This document shows, piece after piece, positions 22,618-34,546 of a stretch of 64,000 nt of DNA. Positions within the stretch are counted from its first letter, which is position 1. The number at the start of each line of letters is the position of its first letter. Source of the stretch: Onchidella celtica. Lineage: Eukaryota > Mollusca > Gastropoda > Systellommatophora > Onchidiidae. The position numbers and the translations under genes were made by a program. The notes beneath the pieces were generated by a model. The model searched no databases, had not been told where the DNA came from, and saw only the letters and a list, made by a program, of their open reading frames with translations. Location: positions 37,848,999-37,912,998 of the forward strand of contig OZ007575.1 in NCBI GenBank assembly GCA_963931925.1, given 5' to 3'.

Positions 22618-22898
22618 CGAGCCGTGGTCTAGAGGCAAGGTGCTCGCCTCTCATGCCGATGGCAACGGGTTCAATCCCGGTCGGTACAGGCATGTTGGAA
22701 GTTTGAGATTGTTTTCTCATATTATTTTCCTGTCCTTGATCCTATGGTAGGTAGAATCTAGCCCCTAGTCTTCTCGGATAAGGATGAAAAACTCGATGGG
22801 CCCGTGTGCACGTTGCACACATTAAAGAAACCTTGGCAGTTGGAAATCGTGAAGAACAGGCTGTACAAGGCCGCTGCGCCGGGGAAAATTCTATAATA
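22618..22898 (+). mobile_element. tRNA-derived SINE family S, copy b
   Basis: A box TGGTCTAGAGG is at 22625-22635 and B box GGTTCAATCCC at 22668-22678. The body follows: CCTGTCCTTGATCCTATGGT, TCTCGGATAAGGATGAAAA, GGCCCGTGTGCACGTTG and CCTTGGCAGTTGGAAATCG, ending in GGGGAAAATTCTATAAT. This is the most complete promoter among the four copies. It starts only 21 bp past the 664-bp MITE. Confidence 0.87.
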
Positions 22899-23353
22899 CA
22901 AAGAAAAACTAATCCCTAACACAACAAGAACAAATGAGGTGTAAATGCCAAGAGCAGCGAACCTCCTAAAACAAAGACTTAAACTCCGGGCTAAGATACG
23001 AGGCCTTGTCAATTACACACAACATATTTCAGCATAACATAACACCACAATGCAGGTTATACAGAGAACAGAGACAACTGTAATTATTGCCCCCCCCCCC
23101 CTAGCTCCTAAGGCCGGCGCTGATATCCATTTATAAGCCACTTCTAACCCTTTCCTCTATAGCCACCGTCCACCACCATTGCATTCTACTGCAACCACCG
23201 CTACAACGTAATGTACATATTACTTCCAACACTACACTATCTCTACAGCTTCATCGTCTCTCATATCTACCACACTCCCCAGCATTCCAGGCTCGTTCCA
23301 TGGCAGTTTGACGATCAGTAAGACGTCACTAGTGATCATAAATCAGTCCACGG

Positions 23354-23690
23354 TGTTTATTTAGCAACTGTATTGTTTGTTTGTTTGCTTTGTTTAGGTG
23401 TTGTTTTCACTCAGCTCTCAGTGATTTCCATCAACATACAAAACAGTGGTTTACCCTACCCTAGCCACGCATTAGCCAATTTTGATTGGCCGATTATTAG
23501 TTGGATGGTGAGGTCACAGTCTATTAGGCAACTGCAATGTTTGCTTGTTGGTATTCTTTTCCTGTTGTTTTTACCCAGCGCTCAGGTTTTTCCACCAACA
23601 TACAAAACAGTGTTTTACCGGAACCTATACGTGCATTGATTGATTTTGATTGGCCGGCTAGTTGGATGGTGACGTCACGATGTTGAATTT
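23354..23690 (+). repeat. ~165-bp tandem duplication
   Basis: The two halves share TTAGCAACTG or TTAGGCAACTG, CATACAAAACAGTG, CATTAGCCAATTTTGATTGG or TGATTGATTTTGATTGG, and AGTTGGATGGTGA. Divergence is moderate. Confidence 0.8.
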
Positions 23691-23807
23691 CAATGAGCCA
23701 GACAGTTGGATCTCACTCACGCTCAATCGTCGCCACAGTGCAGTGCCGGTGGGCGGTATTGTTGTTTTTTTATATTGTTTTAAGGGGGGGGGCAGGGATG
23801 AATTTTA

Positions 23808-24065
23808 TTTAAGTTTCCCTGGCAGTGGCCTGTTCGGCCTGCTCTTTTCGATTTTGAACTGCCAAGGAATCTTTAACGTGCCTTAAGTGCACACGGGCCC
23901 TCCGAGTTTTTCGTCCTTATCCGAGAGGACTAGGTGCTCGATCCTGCCTAGACCACTGGATCAGGGACAGGAAAAAATTTATGAGAAAACTCCCCAAATT
24001 CCAACATGCCTGTATCGACCGGGATTCGAACCCGGCACCCTCGGCCTCTAGACCACCGTGTCCCC
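23808..24065 (-). mobile_element. tRNA-derived SINE family S, copy c
   Basis: On the minus strand: GGGGACACGGTGGTCTAGAG, A box TGGTCTAGAGG and a consensus B box GGTTCGAATCC. The spacer between A and B boxes is shortened relative to copy b (an anticodon-arm deletion). The body and 3' end match the family, except CACTTAAGGCACG for the usual GCACGTTGCACAC. Confidence 0.87.
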
Positions 24066-25419
24066 AGCTTTTGTTCACCTGCTTCATTTTTATCATTGTC
24101 TTCGAAATCTCTGACTCTTGAGCCCTTCGTCATACCCTGGCAAAATATTATGTGTGTAGTAATAATACAGAAACGGCACCCTGAAAGGCAAAGGAAAAGG
24201 AAAGACGTACAATTTTTTACTTTTCTTTTTACCATATTATTTCGACTTAGCTTCAGGCCTTGCTGCGATCCAGGCCTAGATTAACCATTTAAGCAAAATA
24301 AGCACGTGCTTAGGGCATCAAGGGAAGAGGGATCGGGACACCACAGAAAATTTTCATTTGCCGGATTTACCATGGACCATAAAATGGTGCAAAACTGCAA
24401 ATGGTACAGCTGACCCGGGACCCACAAAGACGGGCGCTCACAATACATGAAAACAAATTAAAGTATATGCTGTCATAATAAGACTCGCTTTATTATTTTT
24501 TTTTTAATGGTTTATTTTTGTTTATATTTTGAATTATATAATATGCAATTTATGGGGACACCGAAATCTTTAAGTGCTTAGGGCCTCCAAAGGTCCTTAT
24601 CGTGTCCTGCTACGACCCGACATAATTATTTTCTGTGGTTCTTTTTATAATATTACGCGTGCAATCGGCTAATATTTACATATGATATGTACTACACCCG
24701 AAATTTAGGGCTAGCGTTGGGCTCGGGGATTGGGTTAATATTAATTAAAGCGTTCAGACTGAGATTAGAGTCTGCAAGGATGCTCCCAACCGTCCATCTT
24801 TAGCTGGTCTTAGCCATAGCATTGACCGAATTATTCATGGCCTTGACTCCCTCACCCCCCCCCCTCCCCCCCCCCTTTTTGTTTTTGTCCTCACCACTAA
24901 TTAAAATTATTTTGCCTTGCCGTCGTACTTTTCTTTTTTGTAAATTCATGCCATAATTATGAAATTGCCATTTATTTGCTTTTTCGCTTTTTTAACATTC
25001 TATATTTCCAGAGCTTTTGCTCCATTAAGATCCATTTTTTATTTTTTTTTTTGTATCTTATTAAAGTTTTTTGTCTCCTGTGGTAAATGTATGAGTTTTA
25101 TTTTTGAATGCATATTTTATATTTACCCACCGTTTTCTTATCAACGTTTTAATTATCGGTTTTCTTTGATTGCTTTTTGTGACGCCATAACTCTTTTTTG
25201 GTGTGTGTTTTGTGTGCTTTAATAGATATCGTGACACTCCTGCATTTCACGTGGATGAATTTTTAGACCAGTGATTCTCAACACTGGAGGCACGCAGTCC
25301 CCACTAGTCCAAGGGGAGGAATTTCTTTAATAGCTAAGCTAGGCGCACACTTGCGACATTTGTTAACTCTGTGTGTGCCATGAATTTTTCCACGTTTGCC
25401 GATACAGGAGGAAAATATT
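24066..25419. other. Stretch without recognised genes
   Basis: C-rich run at about 24857-24876 and a T-rich segment at 24880-25220 producing a hydrophobic 87-codon frame. GTGCTTAGGGC blocks near 24305 and 24575 may be ends of an eroded element, but I cannot define it. Confidence 0.35.
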
Positions 25420-25610
25420 GGGGGGAGATGAATGAAGACTGACCACAGCAACATCTATTAATAGAAAGTCGACTTTATTTCTTCCCGAAACAAAATAGCT
25501 TTGCATTCATGTGCACCGATACATCGGTGATTGGCACAAACGTGACCAGAGGAAGATCCCGTATATCGGTGACTGGTAGTAAAGTAGGTACACAAAGAGT
25601 TAAGTTGTGT
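25420..25610 (-). repeat. Uninterrupted copy of the 0.9-kb dispersed repeat
   Basis: The reverse complement matches 864-1032 joined directly to 1567-1603. It preserves the site that is empty of the TIR element at 1033-1566. Divergence between the copies is modest. Confidence 0.7.
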
Positions 25611-27236
25611 CGCTTTTTTTCTTTTTTTTAATTACATCTAAGTGAATGAATGAAGATGCCCACACATCTATGCCACGCAGTGGCTCATTACAGAGTCAAC
25701 GGGAACATGGAATTAAGACTCGACAGCATCTTGCGAGTGGGCGCCTAGCCAAAGGAGAAGGAATTAAAAATGTTTACCCCTTTACTTGTCAACGCCAGAT
25801 GGTTAGGATTTTTTCCTAGAATTCCTTGTTACTTTCAGATATGATTACTGCAGTCGCTTGAAGTCGTGAATGTGAGTCTACATAGTGAAACATATCAATT
25901 TTCAATAAAGGATTTTCATTTTCACTTTTCTATAATTAAAATTTTACAAGCTGTACTACAACAACTCTCAGCTCACGAGTTTGCACTGCTGGCACTGAAG
26001 CGGTTAACCGTGGCATGAGTTGGGGAGAAATTAGAGAAGGAACTTAAAACCAGGAATGAATGTATTCAGTTAATCGTGTGTACTGTTTATCAAATGAAAT
26101 ACCTAAAAATACAACTATAAAAGCATTATATTCAAATAGAATTTATGATTTCGTCTTTCTTTGATTGCAGCTAATAGAGAAATTTACGTTCATAAACTGA
26201 TTCAATAATTATCACTCTTGAAAAATTTATTAAATGAAAATTTAAAATGGGAGAAGAATTGAGGAAAAACTGGGATGACAAAGGGAGAAATGTGGTATGG
26301 GACTATAAGAACCACTGTTTTAGTGCTTTTAGAGACAGTACATGATAACTTTACCTATCGTTCATTCCGTCACCAATGAACGACACAGCTGAACTCTTAA
26401 TCATGCACGTTGATTCTCTCGTTGAATACGTACGTTGTTATGGTAACGGTGCGCTTCCTCTCATGCAAAACTGTTTTTTTTTTTTTTTTTCATTAGATCT
26501 GTATGTTACCTTGAAATTATCCTGGTCGATCTTTATACGCAGCAATATGTTTATGAGCAGTTCATAATATCAATATTTATATTTTTTATCTTAACCCTTC
26601 AATGCCCTTTGTTCCCTTATTTGAAACATGTCACCCCTTACCCAATGCCCTATTTTCTACCCAGTGCCCTATTTTCTAAGTTATTAAACAGGCAATATTT
26701 TTCTGATAAATATTTATATTTTTTGCATGTCTTTGATTAACTAAAAAAATACAAATCAATGTTTGAAGTTTCTGAATTTTTGTAATATCCATTTCTGGGC
26801 GGGAGAGGGTTAACCACAGTTGATTGTAGCTATGTCTTTTTAGCTGTATATAATATAAGATATCAAATTAGACGGGGTTTTGCGCGCATTCAGCGGCAGC
26901 ATCTTGAATTGTAATTACATACTTTCTCCCAAAAATGTCATTTGTGACAATATAATTTTGTTGCTTGACAGGGATATATCCAAAAAATGTTTCCCGGCAA
27001 CATTTGTGTCTGACATATCGGGCTATTTCATTTTCATCTGAAGATAGACCTATTTGCATTAGCCTCTTCAGCAGGATATGTAATTTGCAGGGATAGATGT
27101 TGTCTCTGTTAGCACTGTTTGAAAAAAAACTCACGCAGAATTGTTTTTGAGTGACAGTTTCCTATTGATTGGGTGGAGCTGATCACAGAACCCACGGGAC
27201 AAAAATTATCGAAATCTTGATATTAAACACCAGTGC
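25611..27236. other. Stretch without recognised genes
   Basis: AT-rich. An 88-codon minus frame at 26868-27134 has a protein-like composition but no recognisable motif or start context, so it is not called. Confidence 0.35.
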
Positions 27237-27237
27237 C

Positions 27238-27285
<48 letters not shown>

Positions 27286-27291
27286 CTTATA

Positions 27292-27331
<40 letters not shown>

Positions 27332-27365
27332 TCTCTCTCTCTCTCTCTCTCTCTCCTTCTCTCTT

Positions 27366-27399
<34 letters not shown>

Positions 27400-27500
27400 A
27401 CACTCTGTTCTTTCTCTGCTTCTCTCTCTCTTTCCTCTCTCTCTCTTTCTCTCTCTCTCTTTCTCTGCTTCTCTTTCTCGCTCTCTTACTCTCTGTCTCA
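27237..27500. repeat. (CT)n microsatellite
   Basis: CT dinucleotides with interruptions. The long Ser/Leu and Arg/Glu frames on both strands derive from it. Confidence 0.95.
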
Positions 27501-27835
27501 AAACACCTGGAGTTAAGAAATAAAGAAATTATTCAGCGCGGGTTTGAACATTTTTTACCAATGAAACTTTATGCATTTCGTACACAGCTTTTCACAAAAC
27601 GGGAGTTCGTACTTTTACCAAATTAATGCTTACTTCTATTTCCGACATTTATAGGGGCTCACCTTTAGGGCTTAAGATTAAGTTTATCATCAATGATAGG
27701 GTTCGATTTTTAGAAACTCCCTTATAATGCCAAAAGATTTCAACAGTAGGTGTGCTGTCAGCCTCTAGATCATTTACCTGGCCACAACATCATCTCGTCT
27801 ATTTTAAAAGAAAAAAAGACTTCAGAACGGATAAG

Positions 27836-28505
27836 AAAGAATGGTACTGAACACTTAGTATTAAAACCCCTTCTGAAATGTTCAAGTAAAAACTGCTCGT
27901 AACTTGACATTTTCAGGGAAATTAATAACAACTCATAACTTTTATGTCAATTTTACTAGTCACTGTAACTCTTTACGGCCATCTATCTTAGAAGGTAACA
28001 GATGTACAGCGCCTGAAATCATTTGAGCTACGTACTAAAAACTAATTCAATTACATCTCTTTATTTGTTCTCCCCTTTCGGAAATATTCTCAGGGAATGA
28101 TGGAGTCATTAAAGGGCAGAGCATGATAACCCTCTATTTAAGCGCTCAGATTAGCGTGTCGTCTTCAAAAGAGGGGGAAAGAATGGATAAGCAAGAACGG
28201 TGCTAAGCAGCCAATAATAAACCCTTCTGAAATATTCCGGTAAGCTCGACATTTTCTGGGAAGAAATAAAATCGAATAACTTCTAACATTCTCTTGCGGC
28301 AATTTTACTCATCACTGTAACATTTTATGGTCTTAATCCACGAGGACAATTATTTCAAGCCCTGTACATCTGTTGCGCCACGTACTAAAACTAATTCAGT
28401 TACAGCACATTTATTTATTTATTTATTTCCTTTTTGAAAACATTCTCATGCACTCATTAAACAGCAGAGCATGATAACCCTCGATGTAACCACTCAGAAA
28501 TTATG
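27836..28505 (+). repeat. ~345-bp tandem duplication
   Basis: Shared blocks: AAAGAATGG, CCCTTCTGAAAT, TTGACATTTTC or TCGACATTTTC, CAATTTTACT followed by CACTGTAAC, ACGTACTAAAA, CTAATTCA, ATTAAA and AGCAGAGCATGATAACCCTC. The copies span about 27836-28170 and 28178-28505. Confidence 0.8.
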
Positions 28506-28861
28506 TGCTCGTATTGCTGTGTTGAAGGTAAACGTTCTTTGCAAAAACACTTATGTTTATGCGCTCACCAAAGTTGCAACCATCAAATGCAGGAAAATAA
28601 TGTTGGTTTTCATTATAGGGAGGGTTAAGTGTCTTCCACTTCCACCTTTGATTTGGTTGCTTACGGGTGACCTTCTTGTGCTTAGCTGACGTCATTTTAC
28701 TCAAGGTTACACACAATGCAAGATTGGCTGTGGGGAGACCGTAAAGTACATACGCCTGGGCGGAGGGAGGGTGTTACCCTCCCCCAGCATAGAAAGCGTA
28801 CGCGGGGGGAGACGGGGTCTGGGGAGCCTACACATGCAATTCAATTCTATTTCTCGTTATA

Positions 28862-28912
28862 AGATGAGATATAACTTTATTATCCTGTTGCCAGGTAATT
28901 TGTTGTCACAGC
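28862..28912 (-). mobile_element. Possible LINE 3'-end remnant
   Basis: On the minus strand the sequence ends GGATAATAAAGTTATATCTC, resembling the short GGGATAATAAAGT-type 3' termini of CR1/L2-group LINEs. Related to 42424-42476. No coding sequence is attached. Confidence 0.3.
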
Positions 28913-29723
28913 ATCAGTAACAGTACTACAGTAAATATAATAATTAATATCAAAGGCACACACAGGCCTTTAACGCAGACCACAAACATGCACATTACTC
29001 ACCCAACATTACCAGCAAATGAGGACGTTACTGAATGAAGAAGATTGGTTTTATTTGCATGTTATTCTGCAAAATTAAGTTGTTGGTTGGATTATATAAA
29101 TGTCATGTTTCTAATTAAATTATCACATAATCCATAATAGATCTGAGATGGCACTGAACGTTTTTAAAACACGAAGGCTGTATGGACACTCCCCACCGTA
29201 ATGGCTGTATACTCATACAGTTTTATCTCTGACAATACAGCCCCCTGTCAGGGCTCTAGGGGCTCGGTTGATTAACAGCTCTTTTGGGGTCTTCTATGAG
29301 ACAAAGCCAGAAGATGCCAAAGAAGAAAAATACAAGAAAGACAACATTTAGGTGAAATAGCCTCTGGCTAATATATTCTTGGTAAACAAAGACCACAAAG
29401 CAGGGACAATACCACAGAAATCCATGAAGACCAGGCATGGCACTCGACTGGCATCAGTAGGCAATTTTCAACTAAGCTTTGCATTCTGCGAAAGAGTCCA
29501 TTCGCTGTCTTGGTAAACCTGCCCAGCTTAGGATAAATCGTTCACAAATAACCTGGACAGAATTAGAACAGTGTATCATTATTATTTAGAACGAACATCG
29601 GTGCCCACAATGCCATTCTGGTTGGTGGACCTAAGACTAGGACAGGAAAGTCGCCACTGCCGCTTAGCTTTGGTAACAATGATGCCTAACATTACAGAAG
29701 CACCTTATTCACGTAGTTATAGC

Positions 29724-30068
29724 GCGACTTTAGTTCTCCTTTGGTTTAGTTCTTGTTTGGTTTATCTCCATTTTCTGAAAAACTGGAGATCTTTTAGTAT
29801 GTAGAAGAGGTATAGCAGATACGCACTCTGACATTTGTCGGGGCTGAACTGTCAGTGATAAATTTTACGAGCACACAACGAGCCATTACAATGGCGAGTG
29901 CTCATAATAAAGAGTCGATGTTTTTAAATGCCTTGTGGCACTTATCAAGCTGTTTCACAGTTCCGATTTATGTTAACTCTTTTACAGCACTCTAAAGCCG
30001 CAAACGTTTAATGTCGAATTTCTCAGTTGTGTAAAAAGTGGAATTGGAACAAACAAGAACTGAGAAGG
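29724..30068. mobile_element. MITE family M, copy 4, with ~80-bp internal insertion
   Basis: Starts GCGACTTTAGTTCTCC and ends GAACAAACAAGAACTGAG. Interior order is as in copy 3. A segment of about 80 bp at roughly 29840-29925, absent from other copies, sits between the TTTGTC and GCCTTGTGG blocks. Confidence 0.8.
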
Positions 30069-30263
30069 CGGAAGGTCCACCACGTTTTCCGCGTTCATTG
30101 AGGGAAGAGAAAAGTCTTGCGAACTTTGTTTTTATTCAGTCTTGAACTTCCTTTAAATGAACCAGTGAGACAAACTTGTCTATTTCATTAGTGCCCCGGG
30201 CCTGGTCTAACTCTATAGCCTACAAAACCGAGGCAAAAGGGACCTGACTCAGTGGTCAATAAG

Positions 30264-31006
30264 CAGTGGTTCTGAAAGTGGTGGCGTGGTAATATTTTTG
30301 GTGGGGCGTGGGACTTCACAATGGGGCGTTGACATTTTTTAAGGAAATCTTAATTTCATTGGTCATTTCAGTTTAACTGTATAGATAAAGCGTTGTTACT
30401 AACTAATTGTATATATTATAAAACTGAATAATTATATGTGTAGCCGCCCGACAAAATGAGGCACTTCCTGCATGTTGGGGTATGGAGATATTGGTATCGC
30501 TAAATAGATTATTCAAAGCCCTTCCATTTGGTAAAAAAACATGTTTGCTGTAGTTTAATTAGCAGTGAAGATAATTATGGCCTCTCAAAGACAGGAAGTG
30601 ACACAATCACAGTTTTGAGAAAAACGATTTTAAAGTTTCAGCTTTTAGTCAAAATTTTTGATGATGACTCAATTCAAAGTCAGTTTTGAAGTATTTGCCC
30701 TTCTCAAACAGGATTATCATTTGAAAACGGATAAGTAAAGAGGTTAAACTTTTCAAAAATACTGAAAACGCAAAATCGGTGAAATTGGCATTATGATACC
30801 TTTTAACGACTTCTCAAATCAGGTAGTGCTGAAATGTGTCTCATTTTGCCCGGCGGCTACACAGATAAATAAATATTTCTTACAATGCTTTTGTATACTG
30901 TATACTAACTGTGTCCTATCATGGCCGGGCCCACGGGTTTTGTTGTTGTTGTTTTTTATCAAATTGAAAAGTGGCATGGGGAAAAATAAAAGTTGAGAAC
31001 CACTAG
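30264..31006. mobile_element. hAT-like DNA transposon remnant (743 bp)
   Basis: The left end CAGTGGTTCTGAAAGTGG and right end AAAGTTGAGAACCACTAG are inverse copies of the CAGTGGTTCTCAA type typical of Charlie-like hAT elements. The G-rich subterminal block (GGTGGGGCGTGG) also fits. Candidate 8-bp target duplications TCAATAAG and TCTAAAGG agree at five of eight positions, so the copy is old. No transposase frame remains. Confidence 0.6.
30437..30863. mobile_element. TIR element nested in the hAT-like remnant
   Basis: TGTGTAGCCGCCCGACAAAA at the left and its inverse (TTTTGCCCGGCGGCTACACA) at the right form TIRs of about 25 bp spanning 427 bp. No target duplication is evident and no coding sequence is seen. 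Confidence 0.6.
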
Positions 31007-33615
31007 TCTAAAGGCTTTTATTCTTGTTGATGTTGTTGCTTCACTTCTTTCTGGCAAGCTACGTTACTTCACATACGAGGGTTCACTCCACTTTGAACTG
31101 CTGCAATCGTAAACTTGGAAACTAAAAACAAAAAAATATGCAACTTGGAATGCGAAATTCTAGAAAAGATTGAAAAACCAATGAAGACAAACTCTCTCTC
31201 CCTCTCCCCCTCTCTCTCATTTGCATGTTTACGAAACGATTGCTACCGTTCTTCATTGTTTTTCCGGGTTGCATTCCGGGGTCCCACCGGTATAAAACTT
31301 CAAGATTCGATTATTTTTTCTACTGGTACTGAGTGAAAGTGCGAGCAAACAAATAAACAAAAATCGGCATCTTTAAACTTTCGATCTGTGATTAAAGCTG
31401 GTGTCACATTGAAGTTGACTCCGTTTTGCGTCTGTTTTTACTGTGTGTGTGTGTGCGATGTCTCTCTTTTCATCCGCTGACTCAAGACAGGTTTGACGCG
31501 TCCGAACTAGTTTTTCAAGTACTAACATCATTGTTTTTTACTCCACATTCCGGTATAATTCAAGTTGAATGAACCTGGCTTGAGCTGCAGAAATGAAACA
31601 AACTAACTCTTGCAAGCAATATGTATGTATACATAATTATCTGAGCGTCAACAACAGGCCTAACGCCAGTGTTACTATCATTTCTCAATAATATGTGTGA
31701 AGCAGTTCAGCTAGAATCTTCCAAAAAGACGTATTACTGTAACCACCGTTATTAATAATTTGATCTTCAAATTGTAGCATTATGTCTTTCATAAAGTTCT
31801 ATGAGTACTTATCTATGATAATAATATATGTAGTAAAGTTCAACCTTAGCCATCTTGTATATTTTATAAGATTGTTTAAAATATTGAACTCGCAATGTTT
31901 AGTAATATAAGGGGCATAGTTTGATTTTGTCCAATGTACTTCTTGTTATCAGCACAAATCAGTACGAATAACTTTCATGTGGTAGGAAATTGGCTCCTTT
32001 TTAATTTGATGTGTATATTAAGCATGGGTAGCGCTTTGATATTTGGCTGGGTACGACTTTATCATTGTCTTTTTGTCTGAAAAGAGAGCTAATCTATAAT
32101 CTCATGTTAGAGGGTGTTTTTGAGGAATTTCTTACGTTGCCACCCTTTACCTCATTATATCCGGCATTTTCAGTAGACCCAAGTGCAAGGTTCCCAGCCA
32201 TCTGAGGGATTGGCCTCCCGACTATAGTGAGACAGATTTGTTCCACAGTCGCCAGTGGGCGAGGTGCCATTCAACTCCATAGTTCATATGTCACACCAAA
32301 ACAGAGACAGAAACAAAACAAAAAAACTTTACCACCAGCCTGACAGGCCGAGTGTAAAGGTGAAAAACAAACAAGATCAGATTATTTTTAACTTTTTTAC
32401 CGGCACGCTTTGGCGCGTCTATAACTTAAAATTACGTGTACTTTGTCCTCGTGTCTTTGTTTGATGGCGCAAATGGAAAAGAAATATTGGAATTAAAGCA
32501 GCTTTAATCATCTTTGGTCTACTTCCACTACCACCACCCCGCTACCCCACCCCCACCAAATTACCTGTGATCATCGATGACGCTTCATTATTAAATCAAG
32601 ATTCGTCTCTTGGTAATAAATAGTCCAATATCTGTCTTAGGAATTTTTGAGTGAACTGATGTTAATTAACATTCCATTTGATGAAAAGTTATCACATTTT
32701 GTATAGGTACTAGGTAAATAGTATAAAAGACATTAAATTAATGTAATTAATAACGAAATATTCTGATATAGTTCATGCGGGTGTATATTAGATGAACATT
32801 TGAAAGAAAATATGAACAGAATGTCCAAATGTGAAGCAGGAATTATAGGTAGTAATGCAAAGTTAAAATAGATCTATAGGCAGATCGAAAGAGAAAGTGA
32901 ATAGGCGAAAGAGAAAGTGAATAGGCGCAAGAAAAAGGGGTAAATGAGTTCAAAAGACAAAATAGATTTTGGATTGAGTTTGAGAGCGAGAGAGCGAGTG
33001 ACAGACAAGAGAGAGACAACGAAAGAAAGAGAGAGCTACTCAGACACAAAGAGAGACAGAGAGAGAGAGAGAAAAAAGAGACGAAGATAAGGTAAAGAAA
33101 GAGGGGCCCTTTTATGGAGTCTTCAATCTCTCCCATTCCCGAAACGCGAAAGTAGCAAAGATTTAAACATTTCAAGAGCACCCGGTCTGAAAAAAAGAAA
33201 ATACTAAATATCGTGACTGTTCTGGGGCTGAGATTTTTGCTAGCTAAATGTATTTAAATTGTCACTATTCTTACAACACGATCTCTGATCTTAACCACCG
33301 TAGGGCGGCAAAATTTTTCACCAATTGAGAGTTAAGTTGTGCACGGAACTTATTGCCAAGGATAAAAAAAGAAAAAACAGAAGAAAAATGTTATTCAAAG
33401 ATAACGATTCGCTCACACACACAAAAAAGCTGTAGATTTCGCCACGTTTCCGATTGTGCGTGTGGCGTGTCACTGGTAATCTCACGTGTAAAACTCGTGC
33501 GCCGGGTTTTTTTCTCTATACCTGTTTTACTGTCGACTGTCTCGTTTACCCGATGACATTTAGAAAGTTGCTCACCACTGATTCAAGCTGTGTTCACATG
33601 TGAGCCAGGAGTGAC
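31007..33615. other. Stretch without recognised genes
   Basis: Contains a short CT run at 31190-31215, a TG run near 31445 and a GA-rich tract at 32980-33075. No gene, RNA or transposon boundary was recognised. Confidence 0.4.
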
Positions 33616-33862
33616 AGTACTACCCGAGACACAGGATATCGAGACGGACGAATTCATCGTTTTCCGTCCGCCGGCTTGTTGCATTGTTGACATGGATGGT
33701 ACGCGCACAATTCGCATCACACCCCCTTCATACTTGAACCAAAAAGACTAGTACCACAGAGCTCTGTGAGTAGTACTCGCCGTGTTTATACGCGCACAAG
33801 CTGTGGACATATAGTGAAGGAAGGAATGGTCCGTCTCGGTATTCTGTGTCTCGGGTACTACT
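33616..33862. mobile_element. 247-bp MITE with ~34-bp TIRs
   Basis: The left end starts AGTACTACCCGAGACACAGG and the right end is its near-perfect inverse (CTGTGTCTCGGGTACTACT). The arms extend to GAGACGGAC and GTCCGTCTC. ACAGTAC occurs at 33614-33620 and 33866-33872 and could be a 7-bp target duplication if the true ends are slightly shifted; this is unresolved. No coding sequence. Confidence 0.72.
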
Positions 33863-34471
33863 AATACAGTACACATAGAATGTCACTGGTCACTGATCCC
33901 ATAACCCGCCGGGGTCGTAGGGGCGCTGCAGTGATGAACGTTGCACCAGCTGGCTTCATTTGTGGCGGTTGTGGGCGAGTGTCTGGCTTTAAAAAAAAAG
34001 AATGAAAATAACTAAATGGGGAAAAAAATAAATCATTTATTAGGACAAAAACAAATGATAACATGTATTGATAACTTAAACGTTCCAAATACATGACATT
34101 GCACAGCAGTGGCTTGTTCTGAATGGGACAACTGGCTCTACACTAATATTTTCTCTTTTTTTTTTTTGTCCCACGCCCCATTTCAAGTTTCCTGGGCTTG
34201 TTTTCAGTCCTGCCAGTGCGCCAGGTCCCTTTTTAATGACACTGCCAAGACAAAACAATAGTTAAGTCAGTGTGTGTGCCATCAGTCTTAAGGTTGGCGA
34301 AATGTTGGATATCACTGAATTGTTGTTCTCAACCGGGAGATGATTGTTGCTGATAATGGTGATGGTATTGGTTAGGGTCACGTAAGGCTGTTTTGAGATC
34401 ATTATTGGCCCATGAGGAGGCAAAGCAATAGGCTGCGACACGCCCCCTACTCAACTACTCAGAAACGTGTA

Positions 34472-34546
34472 TGCATGGGGCCCCCTAAACCCTTGGGGCC
34501 CCTGAACAAACTTGCCCAGTGTGCCCATGCAATAAGACGGCTCTGG
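34472..34546 (-). repeat. GC-rich dispersed repeat fragment
   Basis: The reverse complement resembles 346-421: CAGAGCC, then CATGGG, GGGCA, CAGGGGCCC, GGGTTTAGGGGGCCC and ATGCA. Class unknown. Confidence 0.55.

Noticed and set aside
22621-22690. A functional tRNA gene
   Set aside because: A and B boxes are present but no acceptor stem or full cloverleaf pairs, and the sequence continues into a repeated SINE body.
24265-24615. Possible DNA transposon with GTGCTTAGGGC ends
   Set aside because: The two similar blocks could be ends of an element, but I could not define termini or a target duplication.
26868-27134. 88-codon minus frame with protein-like composition
   Set aside because: No recognisable domain, splice context or homologue in the window.
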